Shown: piece by piece, positions 27,701 to 34,647 of the stretch
Layout: every line of letters begins with the position of its first letter
How positions within the stretch are numbered: the first letter of the stretch is position 1
NCBI GenBank assembly: GCA_947630505.1
Contig: CANRHV010000004.1
Coordinates: forward strand, 16,816 to 80,815
Direction of reading: 5' to 3'
Length of the DNA stretch: 64,000 nucleotides
Origin: an uncultured Monoglobus sp.
Lineage (GTDB): Bacteria; Bacillota; Clostridia; Monoglobales; Monoglobaceae
The notes under the pieces: model-generated
The model's database searches: none
What the model was told of the DNA's origin: nothing
What the model saw: only the letters and a program-made list of their open reading frames with translations
Program-made: the position numbers and the translations under genes

Positions 27701-28118
27701 AAACGATAATATCGGCTGCATTTCAATATTCGGCAATCCGCTCATATTCTGGTCGAGCATCGCGGCGTTTGTGTACACTTCGGTTGTCGGAATTATCAAG
27801 AAAGACAAAAAAGTCCTGTTCCTGGTTGTGGCTCTCGCGGCGCAGTTCCTGCCCTGGGTGCTGGTAACAAGATGCGTGTTTATCTATCACTTCTTCGCCA
27901 GCACGCCGTTCCTTATCATAATGATCGTGTACACTCTGCGCGATCTTGAGGAGCGCTTCGACTGGTTCAAGCATATTTCAAACGCCTATGTCGCTCTGTG
28001 CGGAGCGCTGTTTGTGGCGTTCTATCCGGTGCTGTCGGGTATGACCATAACAAAGAACTATTCAAACATCTGGCTCAGATGGCTAAGCAGCTGGGTATTC
28101 CATAACAGAGGAAACTAA
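24780..28118 (+). CDS. Giant polytopic glycosyltransferase, PMT/GT39-like, with an internal discoidin-like domain
   Basis: A 1,112-residue membrane protein starting at TTG with AAAAGGAG upstream. Residues 1-75 hold one helix and a Lys/Glu-rich linker. Residues about 75-490 form one polytopic GT-C-like half, with GYDTDMSCWIAWGSKL in the first outer loop. Residues about 560-660 are a soluble F5/8-type C (discoidin-like) insert: VTIDFGSTQTVDTVTYYDG and ARYIRGVAE. Residues about 690-1112 are a second GT-C half of the protein O-mannosyltransferase type: FDEIYHPRTAYEHL and ETTHPPLGKLIM. PMT enzymes use polyprenyl-phosphate sugars to glycosylate exported proteins or glycans. Two halves in one chain suggest an internally paired enzyme. 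Confidence 0.85.
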   Translation: MYLAYLIAVLFILLFAAVQKFVNPNRLAPALPELEPEPEHKSGKKKKGKKVEKAENNAEETRKIPKFSLKKNEIPTRFFVIAALAALAVRMFMGYFLKGYDTDMSCWIAWGSKLISEGPGHFYAPDYFCDYPPGYITILGFFAWLNQTFGLSDKATQLCFKMPGILADLGLMIAVFKIGSKELGKKQALILGIFLMLNPLLLVNSSAWGQIESLLSLFLVLSMYNLYKKNWYLSGILYVLAVLIKPQALMVGPVFLFAFVASRDWKMILKMIGIGIILAFLFIVPFNYDAWASGAGFGAAFNPMWIIKKYGSTLASYPYFTINAFNIYSLFKLNWVSLEMGGTAQTLLNILNYLMIIVAVGGAFVLYIKIKSESGKIFIPSFFIIAFLFTFGLKMHERYLITPIIFLLFEYMLSKNKRTLWVFTVFSSVNFINVFCILRYKLMFNTTGPHYSALSLASLIEVVTFIVSMLIFLQDYILNPVEGADGKELPLDRLSAKIKTTYLSAVSKVYAKTSGLLRIDPKTPQKTEKIVRADMLIMAVIVVIYSVVAYINLGGFNNPQTFYKPSAVNEQVTIDFGSTQTVDTVTYYDGIGDVSKDPGLKLSASTDGKNWTDINVTTKLLSVFKWEVVKLSSPTQARYIRGVAESTDYRLFEVAFWRPDGTKIDVQNVTGPGDCANIADEPDTAQYRTSFKNSTYFDEIYHPRTAYEHLHMMPYYETTHPPLGKLIMSIGIAIFGMCPFGWRCMGTLFGVIMLPLMYVLLKKLFERTRYSVLGTLIFAFDFMHFSLTRMGTIDSYPVTFIIAMYLFMFLFGKRALDYAKNSPEKLRNGKTYLRLLGTLALSGLMFGFGAASKWICIYAGGGLAVELLLIFIGTYMALPKKKKKLFWGFLIKTCLACLVLFVAIPGAIYVLSYLPISMVEGYPDVWHTMLRNQSYMFNYHKDLDATHPYSSKWYQWAIDYRPLWGYSAPVETVGNDNIGCISIFGNPLIFWSSIAAFVYTSVVGIIKKDKKVLFLVVALAAQFLPWVLVTRCVFIYHFFASTPFLIIMIVYTLRDLEERFDWFKHISNAYVALCGALFVAFYPVLSGMTITKNYSNIWLRWLSSWVFHNRGN

Positions 28119-28134
28119 AAAGCGGGGATAAATT

Positions 28135-28977
28135 ATGAGAGAAATAAACGCGAAAACCATTACGGACACAGTGGAGCGAATGTGTATCGACGCCAACTGC
28201 TGCTTGAACGACGATATCAAGTCGGCGCTTGAGCGCGGTCTTGACGCCGAGACAAACGCCGCCGCGAAAGACACGCTGCAAAACATACTCAAAAACGCGG
28301 ACATCGCGGCGGCCGAGGAGCTGCCGATCTGTCAGGACACGGGCATGGCGGTATTCTTTATAAAAGTCGGTCAGGATGTCCATATCACCGGCGGACTTTT
28401 AAGTGACGCGGTGAACGAGGGCGTGCGCCGCGGCTACGAGAGCGGTTATCTGCGCAAGTCGGTCGTGGCAGACCCGATAAGGCGCGGCAACACCGGCGAC
28501 AACACGCCGGCTATAATCCATACCGAGCTCGTCGCGGGCGACAGCATCGAGATAACTATCGCGCCCAAGGGCTTCGGCAGCGAGAACATGAGCGCGATAA
28601 AAATGCTCAAGCCCTCCGAGGGCCTGAGCGGCGTGATAGATTTTGTTGTAGACACCGTAAGGAACGCGGGAAGCAACCCGTGCCCGCCCATAGTGGTCGG
28701 CGTGGGAATAGGCGGCTCGTTTGAAAAGGCGGCGCTTATGGCGAAACAGGCGCTGCTTAGGAGCGTTGACTCGAATAACCCCGACCCGTACTACGCGGAG
28801 CTTGAAAGCACTCTGCTCAAAAAAATAAACGAGACGGGCATCGGCCCTCAGGGCTACGGCGGAGCGACGACCGCTTTGGGCGTCAATGTCGAGACCTTCC
28901 CCACCCACATAGCCGGAATGCCCTGCGCGGTAAACATAAGCTGCCACGTGACGCGGCACCTGACAAAAATAATTTGA
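28135..28977 (+). CDS. Class I fumarate hydratase (or tartrate dehydratase) alpha subunit
   Basis: A 280-residue alpha subunit of the two-subunit iron-sulfur hydro-lyases. Key marks are ELPICQDTGMAVFF (cluster cysteine, residue 63), IRRGNTGDNTPAII, PPIVVGVGIGGSFEKAALMA and GIGPQGYGGATTALGV, with CHVTRH at the end. The partner beta subunit, which usually follows immediately, is not next to it; the next genes are aromatic biosynthesis. It lies 16 bases after the membrane glycosyltransferase gene. Alpha subunits of fumarase and L-tartrate dehydratase are hard to tell apart, so the substrate is left open. The beta subunit may be elsewhere or lost. Confidence 0.88.
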   Translation: MREINAKTITDTVERMCIDANCCLNDDIKSALERGLDAETNAAAKDTLQNILKNADIAAAEELPICQDTGMAVFFIKVGQDVHITGGLLSDAVNEGVRRGYESGYLRKSVVADPIRRGNTGDNTPAIIHTELVAGDSIEITIAPKGFGSENMSAIKMLKPSEGLSGVIDFVVDTVRNAGSNPCPPIVVGVGIGGSFEKAALMAKQALLRSVDSNNPDPYYAELESTLLKKINETGIGPQGYGGATTALGVNVETFPTHIAGMPCAVNISCHVTRHLTKII

Positions 28978-28995
28978 TATTTTTTCAAAAAACAC

Positions 28996-29024
28996 TTGCA
29001 ATTTGCTTGAATATATTGTATAAT
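28996..29024 (+). promoter_or_regulatory. Promoter of the aromatic amino acid operon
   Basis: TTGCAA at 28996-29001 and a perfect TATAAT at 29019-29024 are separated by 17 bases. Transcription from about 29031 would cover the leader ORF, the attenuator and aroF onward. Confidence 0.75.
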
Positions 29025-29063
29025 ATCAGGCAGTGTTTTAAATTAATGCACAAGGAGTTAAAA

Positions 29064-29189
29064 ATGAGTAATCTGCCGCAGGGAAAACTTGACAACACAG
29101 CAGAATATTTCTACTTTAGCCACAGCTTTTACTTTAGCTTTGGCTATTTTCCGTGCCGCAATTCAGGTAAAGCCCGTTTATGCTCCTAA
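29064..29189 (+). CDS. Phe/Tyr-rich leader peptide of the aro operon
   Basis: A 41-codon ORF with its own CAAGGAG ribosome site 8 bases before the ATG. Residues 15-29 (YFYFSHSFYFSFGYF) contain six Phe and four Tyr, a run that only makes sense as a sensor of charged tRNA-Phe and tRNA-Tyr. The next gene is DAHP synthase, the first step of aromatic biosynthesis. The stop codon falls inside the first arm of a downstream hairpin, and the end of the ORF (AAAGCCC at 29169-29175) can pair with sequence overlapping the terminator. This is the arrangement of classical ribosome-mediated attenuation, as with pheL and pheA in enterics, but here of an unrelated sequence. The peptide itself need not have any function. 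Confidence 0.88.
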   Translation: MSNLPQGKLDNTAEYFYFSHSFYFSFGYFPCRNSGKARLCS

Positions 29190-29253
29190 TATAAAAGCAT
29201 AAAACTTTGAAAATTATTCAAGGATGGGCTTTGCGCTCGTCCTTTTTATTTTT
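29169..29253 (+). promoter_or_regulatory. Transcription attenuator of the aro operon
   Basis: Three pairings are visible. TTTATGCT (29177-29184) with AGCATAAA (29196-29203) makes an 8-bp hairpin across the leader stop codon. AAGGATG (29220-29226) with CGTCCTT (29238-29244), one G-U pair, makes a terminator followed by TTTTTATTTTT. AAAGCCC (29169-29175) with GGGCTTT (29226-29232) is an alternative 7-bp pairing that uses terminator-loop sequence and would act as an antiterminator. A ribosome stalled at the aromatic codons upstream would leave AAAGCCC free to pair and let transcription continue; one reaching the stop codon would cover it. The roles are inferred. Confidence 0.75.
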
Positions 29254-29280
29254 ACAAACACATATTCAGGAGGAAATAAA

Positions 29281-30300
29281 ATGGTAGTAATCTTAAAACC
29301 GAAAACAAGCGAGGATGACGTAACAAAAATCATATCATACATCGAGGACATGGGCCTCGACGTTATGATAAACAAGGGCGTTGACTGCACCGTGCTGGGT
29401 CTCTTGGGAGACACCAGCCGCATCGACCCCGACACGCTGATGCTCAACGTGCACGTTGACCGCGTTATGCGCATAGCGGAGCCGTTCAAAAAGGCCAGCC
29501 GCAAGTTCCATCCCGAGCCGACCGAGATAAAGGTCGGGAACGCGGTGATAGGAAAAGAGGGCACGTTCACGGTCATGGCGGGTCCGTGCAGCGTCGAGAC
29601 CGAGGAGCAGATCATACACGTCGCCGAAAGCGTCAAAAAAAGCGGAGCGGCTCTGCTGAGAGGCGGAGCGTTTAAGCCCAGGACCTCGCCCTACTCGTTC
29701 CAGGGACTCGAGCTCGAGGGTCTGCGCCTGCTCAAAGAGGCGAGAGACAAAACAGGTCTGCCCATCGTGACCGAGATCATGTCTCCGAAAATGGTCGAGG
29801 TTTTCGAGAAGGACGTTGACGTGATACAGGTGGGTGCAAGAAACATGCAGAACTTTGATTTGCTCAAAGAGCTGGGCAAGACATCAAAGCCCATTCTATT
29901 AAAGCGCGGTCTCTCGGCCACGATCGAGGAATGGCTTATGTCCGCCGAGTACATTTTGGCCGAGGGCAATCCCAACGTTATTCTGTGCGAGCGCGGCATA
30001 AGAACCTTTGAGACATACACAAGAAACACTCTTGACCTGAGCGCGATCCCCGCGGTGAAGCGTCTCAGCCACCTTCCCGTGATCGTCGACCCGTCGCATT
30101 CGGCGGGCATGAGCTGGATGGTGGAGCCTTTGTCGCTGGCTGCGATGGCGGTCGGAGCCGACGGACTTATCATAGAAGTTCACAACAACCCCGCCAAAGC
30201 GTGGTGCGACGGCGCACAGTCTCTGAACGAGACGCAGTTCGACAATCTTATGAAAAAAATGCGCGCCATAGGCAAGCATGTTGAAAAAGAAATCGTGTGA
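29281..30300 (+). CDS. aroF: DAHP synthase (3-deoxy-7-phosphoheptulonate synthase), AroF I-beta type
   Basis: A 339-residue enzyme joining phosphoenolpyruvate and erythrose 4-phosphate, the entry to the shikimate pathway. The N-terminal ferredoxin-like regulatory domain (residues 1-75) starts MVVILKPKTSEDDVTK. The barrel follows with VMAGPCSVETEEQI, GAFKPRTSPYSFQG, TEIMSP, VGARNMQNFDLLKELG and VIVDPSHSAG. This domain order is that of Thermotoga-like type I-beta enzymes, which are feedback-inhibited by Tyr or Phe through the small domain. The ATG at 29281 has AGGAGG upstream; an in-frame ATG at 29224 lies inside the terminator and is rejected. Confidence 0.96.
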   Translation: MVVILKPKTSEDDVTKIISYIEDMGLDVMINKGVDCTVLGLLGDTSRIDPDTLMLNVHVDRVMRIAEPFKKASRKFHPEPTEIKVGNAVIGKEGTFTVMAGPCSVETEEQIIHVAESVKKSGAALLRGGAFKPRTSPYSFQGLELEGLRLLKEARDKTGLPIVTEIMSPKMVEVFEKDVDVIQVGARNMQNFDLLKELGKTSKPILLKRGLSATIEEWLMSAEYILAEGNPNVILCERGIRTFETYTRNTLDLSAIPAVKRLSHLPVIVDPSHSAGMSWMVEPLSLAAMAVGADGLIIEVHNNPAKAWCDGAQSLNETQFDNLMKKMRAIGKHVEKEIV

Positions 30301-30314
30301 CACGGGTGATAAAA

Positions 30315-31175
30315 ATGGAAAGTGATTTTAAAGTCGCGGTTATCGGCCTGGGTCTGATCGGCGGCTCGCTGGCGTACGCGCTGAGGGGATTCAGGCGCGC
30401 CCTGATCGCGGGCTGCGACATAAACCCCAAGACCCGCGCCGCGGCGCTTAAAAACAAGGCGGTGAGCGAGGTATTTGACAACGCCGGCGACGCGATCGAG
30501 GGGGCCGATCTGGTGGTGTTCTGCACCTATCCCGACAGCATCGGGAACCTGATCGACTTAAATCGCGGCAGGTTCAAAAAAGGCGCCGTGGTTTCGGAAG
30601 TGTGCGGAGTAAAGAGCGGGGTCTCAAAGCGTATCCGCGCGGCCCTGCCCGAGGGCGTCGATTACGTCGGAGGTCACCCGATGGCCGGAAAAGAGGTCGA
30701 CGGCTTTGAGAACGCCTCATCCGAGCTGTTCTGGATGAGCGGATTTATAATAACGCCCGACAAAAAATCAAAAAAAAGCAGCATAGCGCTTTTGCGGGAG
30801 ATGGCGAAATATATAGGCGCAACCCGCATAGCGACAGCCGATCCCGACGAGCACGACCGCGTGATCGCCTATACAAGCGACCTTATGCACGTGGCGGCGT
30901 CGGCACTCTGCCTCGACTATCCGCCCGAGATGAACCGCGCTTACACTGCGGGCGCGTTCCGCGACTGCACCAGGGTGGCGCGGATAAACGGCGAATTGTG
31001 GAGCTCGCTGTTTATTTCAAACAAGAAAAACGTGGTGAGCGAGATCGACCGTCTGATAGGCAGCCTCGAAAAAATACGCGGACTTGTGGACACAGCTGAC
31101 CGCGATAATCTCGAAAAGCTGCTCAACACGGTCTGCGAAAACAAGATCACCATGCAGGAAAAGGAGCCTGAATAA
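30315..31175 (+). CDS. tyrA: Prephenate dehydrogenase
   Basis: A 286-residue NAD-dependent dehydrogenase that turns prephenate into 4-hydroxyphenylpyruvate, the tyrosine branch. The Rossmann motif VIGLGLIGGSLAYALRGF starts at residue 8, with VGGHPMAGKEVDGFENA near residue 118 and an all-helical C-terminal domain. No ACT domain follows, so direct tyrosine feedback is unlikely by that route. GTG codons at 30297 and 30306 are possible starts, but ATG 30315 with GGGTGAT before it fits best. It follows aroF by 14 bases. Confidence 0.93.
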   Translation: MESDFKVAVIGLGLIGGSLAYALRGFRRALIAGCDINPKTRAAALKNKAVSEVFDNAGDAIEGADLVVFCTYPDSIGNLIDLNRGRFKKGAVVSEVCGVKSGVSKRIRAALPEGVDYVGGHPMAGKEVDGFENASSELFWMSGFIITPDKKSKKSSIALLREMAKYIGATRIATADPDEHDRVIAYTSDLMHVAASALCLDYPPEMNRAYTAGAFRDCTRVARINGELWSSLFISNKKNVVSEIDRLIGSLEKIRGLVDTADRDNLEKLLNTVCENKITMQEKEPE

Positions 31176-31176
31176 T

Positions 31177-32232
31177 ATGGAAAAACTGAGAGTAAACATT
31201 CCCAAAAGAGAGTATGATATAATTATCGACAAAGACATATTAAAGAACACCGCGGACTATATCAGAGAGGTTTTCGGAGGCGGAAAGATCGCCGTTGTGA
31301 CAGACTCCAACGTGGGCCCGCTGTACGGCGGCACCGTGATAAACAGCCTTAAAAGCGGCGGCTTTGAAACCGAGCTTATCACGATCCCGGCCGGGGAGAA
31401 GAGCAAAAGCGAAAAATATTTGTTTGAGCTTTATGACAGGATGCTCTCGTTCGGCTTGACGCGCTCCGACCTGATAATAGCTCTGGGCGGCGGCGTTGTG
31501 GGCGACCTGACAGGCTACGCGGCGGCGAGCCTGCTGCGCGGAGTGCCTTATGTTCAGATCCCGACCACTCTGCTTGCGCAGGTGGATTCCAGCGTGGGCG
31601 GCAAGGTGGCTATAGATCTGCCGAGAGGCAAAAATCTTGTGGGCGCGTTCAACCAGCCCAAAATGGTCATAATCGACACCGAGTGCTTAAAGACGCTTTC
31701 GCCCCGAGTTTTAAGCGACGGAATGGCCGAGGTCATCAAATACGGCGCCATAAAAGACAAAGATTTGTTTGAGCTTTTGGAAAATATAAAAAACACAAAA
31801 GAATTGTTTGCAAAAATAGATAAAATAGTATATAATTGTTGTGATATAAAAAGACAGGTGGTAGAGGAGGACGAGTTCGACAAGGGCGGACGCATGATAC
31901 TCAATTTCGGCCACACCTTCGGCCACGCCATCGAGAAGCAGTACAACTATGTGACCTACACTCACGGTGAGGCTGTGGGCGTGGGAATGCGGATGGCGTG
32001 CGAGTACGGCGAGCGTCTGGGGCTGACCCCCGCGGGCACCGCCGAGAGAATGATAAAAATCCTTGAAAACTACAGCCTGCCGACACATATTGAGATAAGC
32101 AAGCGGCAGCTCGGCGACGCGGCCGCCGTCGATAAAAAGGGCGAGGGCGCCTATATCAATCTGATATTGCTGAGCGGCATAGGCGACGTGCTTATAAAAA
32201 AATTCAAGAAAGACGAGTTTTTGAACATTTAA
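31177..32232 (+). CDS. aroB: 3-dehydroquinate synthase
   Basis: A 351-residue enzyme for the second shikimate-pathway step, NAD- and divalent-metal-dependent. Motifs include ALGGGVVGDLTGYAAASLL near residue 102, TTLLAQVDSSVGGKVAIDLP near 128 and KNLVGAFNQPKMVIID. Metal ligands appear in MAEVIKYG (Glu), FGHTFGHAIE (His) and THGEAVGVG (His). The ATG at 31177 begins one base after the tyrA stop, with AAGGAGCC in the end of tyrA as ribosome site. A frame open upstream to 31084 is only the tyrA region read out of frame. Confidence 0.96.
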   Translation: MEKLRVNIPKREYDIIIDKDILKNTADYIREVFGGGKIAVVTDSNVGPLYGGTVINSLKSGGFETELITIPAGEKSKSEKYLFELYDRMLSFGLTRSDLIIALGGGVVGDLTGYAAASLLRGVPYVQIPTTLLAQVDSSVGGKVAIDLPRGKNLVGAFNQPKMVIIDTECLKTLSPRVLSDGMAEVIKYGAIKDKDLFELLENIKNTKELFAKIDKIVYNCCDIKRQVVEEDEFDKGGRMILNFGHTFGHAIEKQYNYVTYTHGEAVGVGMRMACEYGERLGLTPAGTAERMIKILENYSLPTHIEISKRQLGDAAAVDKKGEGAYINLILLSGIGDVLIKKFKKDEFLNI

Positions 32233-32262
32233 TATATATATTTAACTTTTTTGGAGGATGTT

Positions 32263-33531
32263 ATGGAAGATATTAAAGTAATACGTCCGAGCATGCTTCG
32301 GGGCACCGTGTCGGTGCCGCCGTCCAAAAGCGTGGCTCATCGGGCGATTATTGCTGCGGCTCTGAGCGGCGATGACTGCGTGATCGAAAATGTGGTTATG
32401 TCGGATGACATAACCGCCACCGTGGGCTGTATGCGCGCTTTGGGCGCAAAGTGCCGCGTCAACACCAAGAGCATGACGGTGAGCATTTCGGGCAAAAAGA
32501 CATATAAAGTAAAAAACATGATAACTCTCGACTGCTTTGAGAGCGGCTCGACGCTGCGGTTCCTTATGCCGCTGGCGCTGGGCAGAGGCGTGCCGGTCAA
32601 GTTTATCGGCCGCGGACGGCTGATGAAGCGGCCCCAGACGCCTTACTTCAATATTTTCCGCGAGAAGGGGATCAAGCTCAAGACGGGCGACGATTATATA
32701 ATCCTGGACGGAAAGCTCGAGAGCGGAAGCTACGGCCTGGCGGGCAACGTCAGCTCACAGTTCATAACCGGCCTGCTGTTCGCGCTGCCGCTGCTTGAGG
32801 GCGACAGCGAGATTGTCGTATCGGGCGAGTGCGAGAGCAAGGGTTATATCGACCTGACTATTGACATTCTCAAAAAATTCGGTATCGAGGTCGAAAATTA
32901 TAAATACAAGCTGTTCCGCGTAAAAGGCGGACAGAAATACAAAGGCTGCGGCGAGCTCAAGGTCGAGGCCGACTATTCGCAGGCCGCGTTTTTCCTGGTG
33001 GCGGACGCCATCGGCTGCAACGTGGAGTGCATGAATTTAAACCCCGACAGCCTACAGGGCGACCGCGCCATAATCGATATAATAAAGAGCGCGGGCGGCA
33101 GGATCGTCAAAGGCCCAAACGGCGGGCTTATGGCGAAAAAGACGGCGGTCATGCACGGCATCACGATAGACGCCCGCGACATACCCGATCTGGTGCCTAT
33201 CTCCGCGGTGCTTTGCTCGTTCCTCGTCGGCGAGAGCCGGATCATAAACGCGGGACGGCTGCGGCTCAAGGAGAGCGACAGACTCAAGGCGGTATCCACC
33301 GAGCTTTCGCGGCTGGGCGTTGATATCCGCGAGACCGCGGACGGCCTTATCATAAACGGCCGCGACCTGCTCGAGAGCAACGTCTGCTCGTCCTGGAACG
33401 ACCACCGCATAGCGATGGCGATCGCCATAGCCGCGTGCCGCTCGGAGGGCGAAGTAAGCATAACCGGCGCGGAGCAGGCGGTCAGAAAATCGTATCCCGA
33501 CTTCTTTAAGGTATACGACAGACTGGTTTGA
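32263..33531 (+). CDS. aroA: EPSP synthase (3-phosphoshikimate 1-carboxyvinyltransferase)
   Basis: A 422-residue enzyme transferring enolpyruvate from PEP to shikimate 3-phosphate. Motifs are VPPSKSVAHRAIIAAAL near residue 17, a phosphate- and PEP-contacting segment NMITLDCFESGSTLRFLMPL where most relatives have xNAGTxxR, GNVSSQFITGLLFALPLLEG, and RLRLKESDRLKAVSTEL near residue 328. The Asp of DIPDLVP is the proposed catalytic acid. The replacement of N-A-G by E-S-G in the first loop is typical of class II-like enzymes seen in Firmicutes. The ATG at 32263 has TTGGAGG six bases upstream; the TTG at 32251 overlaps that site. Confidence 0.95.
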   Translation: MEDIKVIRPSMLRGTVSVPPSKSVAHRAIIAAALSGDDCVIENVVMSDDITATVGCMRALGAKCRVNTKSMTVSISGKKTYKVKNMITLDCFESGSTLRFLMPLALGRGVPVKFIGRGRLMKRPQTPYFNIFREKGIKLKTGDDYIILDGKLESGSYGLAGNVSSQFITGLLFALPLLEGDSEIVVSGECESKGYIDLTIDILKKFGIEVENYKYKLFRVKGGQKYKGCGELKVEADYSQAAFFLVADAIGCNVECMNLNPDSLQGDRAIIDIIKSAGGRIVKGPNGGLMAKKTAVMHGITIDARDIPDLVPISAVLCSFLVGESRIINAGRLRLKESDRLKAVSTELSRLGVDIRETADGLIINGRDLLESNVCSSWNDHRIAMAIAIAACRSEGEVSITGAEQAVRKSYPDFFKVYDRLV

Positions 33532-33562
33532 TTTAGTATAAAAAACATATTCGGAGGACGGT

Positions 33563-34636
33563 ATGAACATATTCGGAAGAAATATAAGGCTCAGCATTTT
33601 CGGCGAGTCCCACGGGCTCGGCATAGGCGTTGTGATAGACGGCCTGCCGGGCGGGATAAAGCTGGACCTCAGTAGGATAGAGGCCGAGATGGAGCGGCGC
33701 TCTCCGGGGCGGAGCGGCATTTCGACCTCCCGCCGAGAGGCCGACAAGGTGGAGATCATGTCGGGCTTTGTGAACGGCATGACGACAGGCACGCCGATTG
33801 CCGGAGTTATCAGAAACACCAACACGATCTCAAAGCACTATGAGAAAGACCTGATGCGCCCCGGCCACGCGGATTACACCGCCTATGTGAAGTACGGCGA
33901 GAACCGCGACTACCGCGGCGGCGGCCACTTTTCGGCCAGGATAACAGCGCCGTTGGTGTTTGCCGGAGCCGTGGCCAAGCAGGTGCTTGAGGCCGAGGGT
34001 GTGCGCGTGGGCGCGCATATTCTGCGAATCGCCGACGTGTGGGATGAGCCTTTTGATCTCGCGAACGTTTCGGCCGCAGAACTGGCGGAAGTCTCAAAAA
34101 AGGATTTTCCCGTTATTGACGACAAAAAGGGAGAGCAAATGCGCGAGCGCATACTGGCCGCGAAAAATGACATGAACTCGGTGGGCGGCATCGTTGAGTG
34201 CGCGGCGGTGGGTATGCCCGCGGGAAAGGGCGAGCCGTTTTTCGGCTCGGTCGAGAGCCGTCTGTCGGCCATGCTGTATTCGGTTCCGGCGGTAAAGGCG
34301 GTTATGTTCGGCGCGGGAGCGGAATTCGCAGGAATGACAGGAAAAGAGGCTAACGACGAGTTTTACGTTGAAAACGGAGTCGTTAAAACCTACACCAACA
34401 ACAACGGCGGCATAAACGGCGGCATAACCAACGGAATGCCGATCGTGTTCCGAACTGTTCTCAAGCCTACCCCATCGATCGCTCAAAAGCAGCGGACGGT
34501 CAATATCGAGAAGATGGAGAACGCCGAGATAGAAATACACGGCAGACATGACCCGTGCGTTGTTCACCGCGGCGCCGTGGTGATCGAGAACGCGGCGGCG
34601 GCCGCGCTGTTGGATTTGCTATATGACAGATTTTAG
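33563..34636 (+). CDS. aroC: Chorismate synthase
   Basis: A 357-residue FMN-dependent enzyme, the last common step, giving chorismate. Signature patches are RLSIFGESHGLGIGVVIDGL near residue 7, RPGHADYTAYVKYGENRDYRG near 97-117 and GGHFSARITAPLVFAG. A loop with TYTNNNGGINGGITNGMPIV lies near residue 275, and ends with the HGRHDPCVVHRGAVVIENAA region. The GGAGGACGGT site gives a clear ATG start. Confidence 0.97.
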   Translation: MNIFGRNIRLSIFGESHGLGIGVVIDGLPGGIKLDLSRIEAEMERRSPGRSGISTSRREADKVEIMSGFVNGMTTGTPIAGVIRNTNTISKHYEKDLMRPGHADYTAYVKYGENRDYRGGGHFSARITAPLVFAGAVAKQVLEAEGVRVGAHILRIADVWDEPFDLANVSAAELAEVSKKDFPVIDDKKGEQMRERILAAKNDMNSVGGIVECAAVGMPAGKGEPFFGSVESRLSAMLYSVPAVKAVMFGAGAEFAGMTGKEANDEFYVENGVVKTYTNNNGGINGGITNGMPIVFRTVLKPTPSIAQKQRTVNIEKMENAEIEIHGRHDPCVVHRGAVVIENAAAAALLDLLYDRF

Positions 34637-34647
34637 GATGTGAAAAA

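Noticed and set aside
29224..29280. Earlier start for aroF
   Set aside because: It lies within the attenuator terminator and the GGAGG site is just ahead of 29281.
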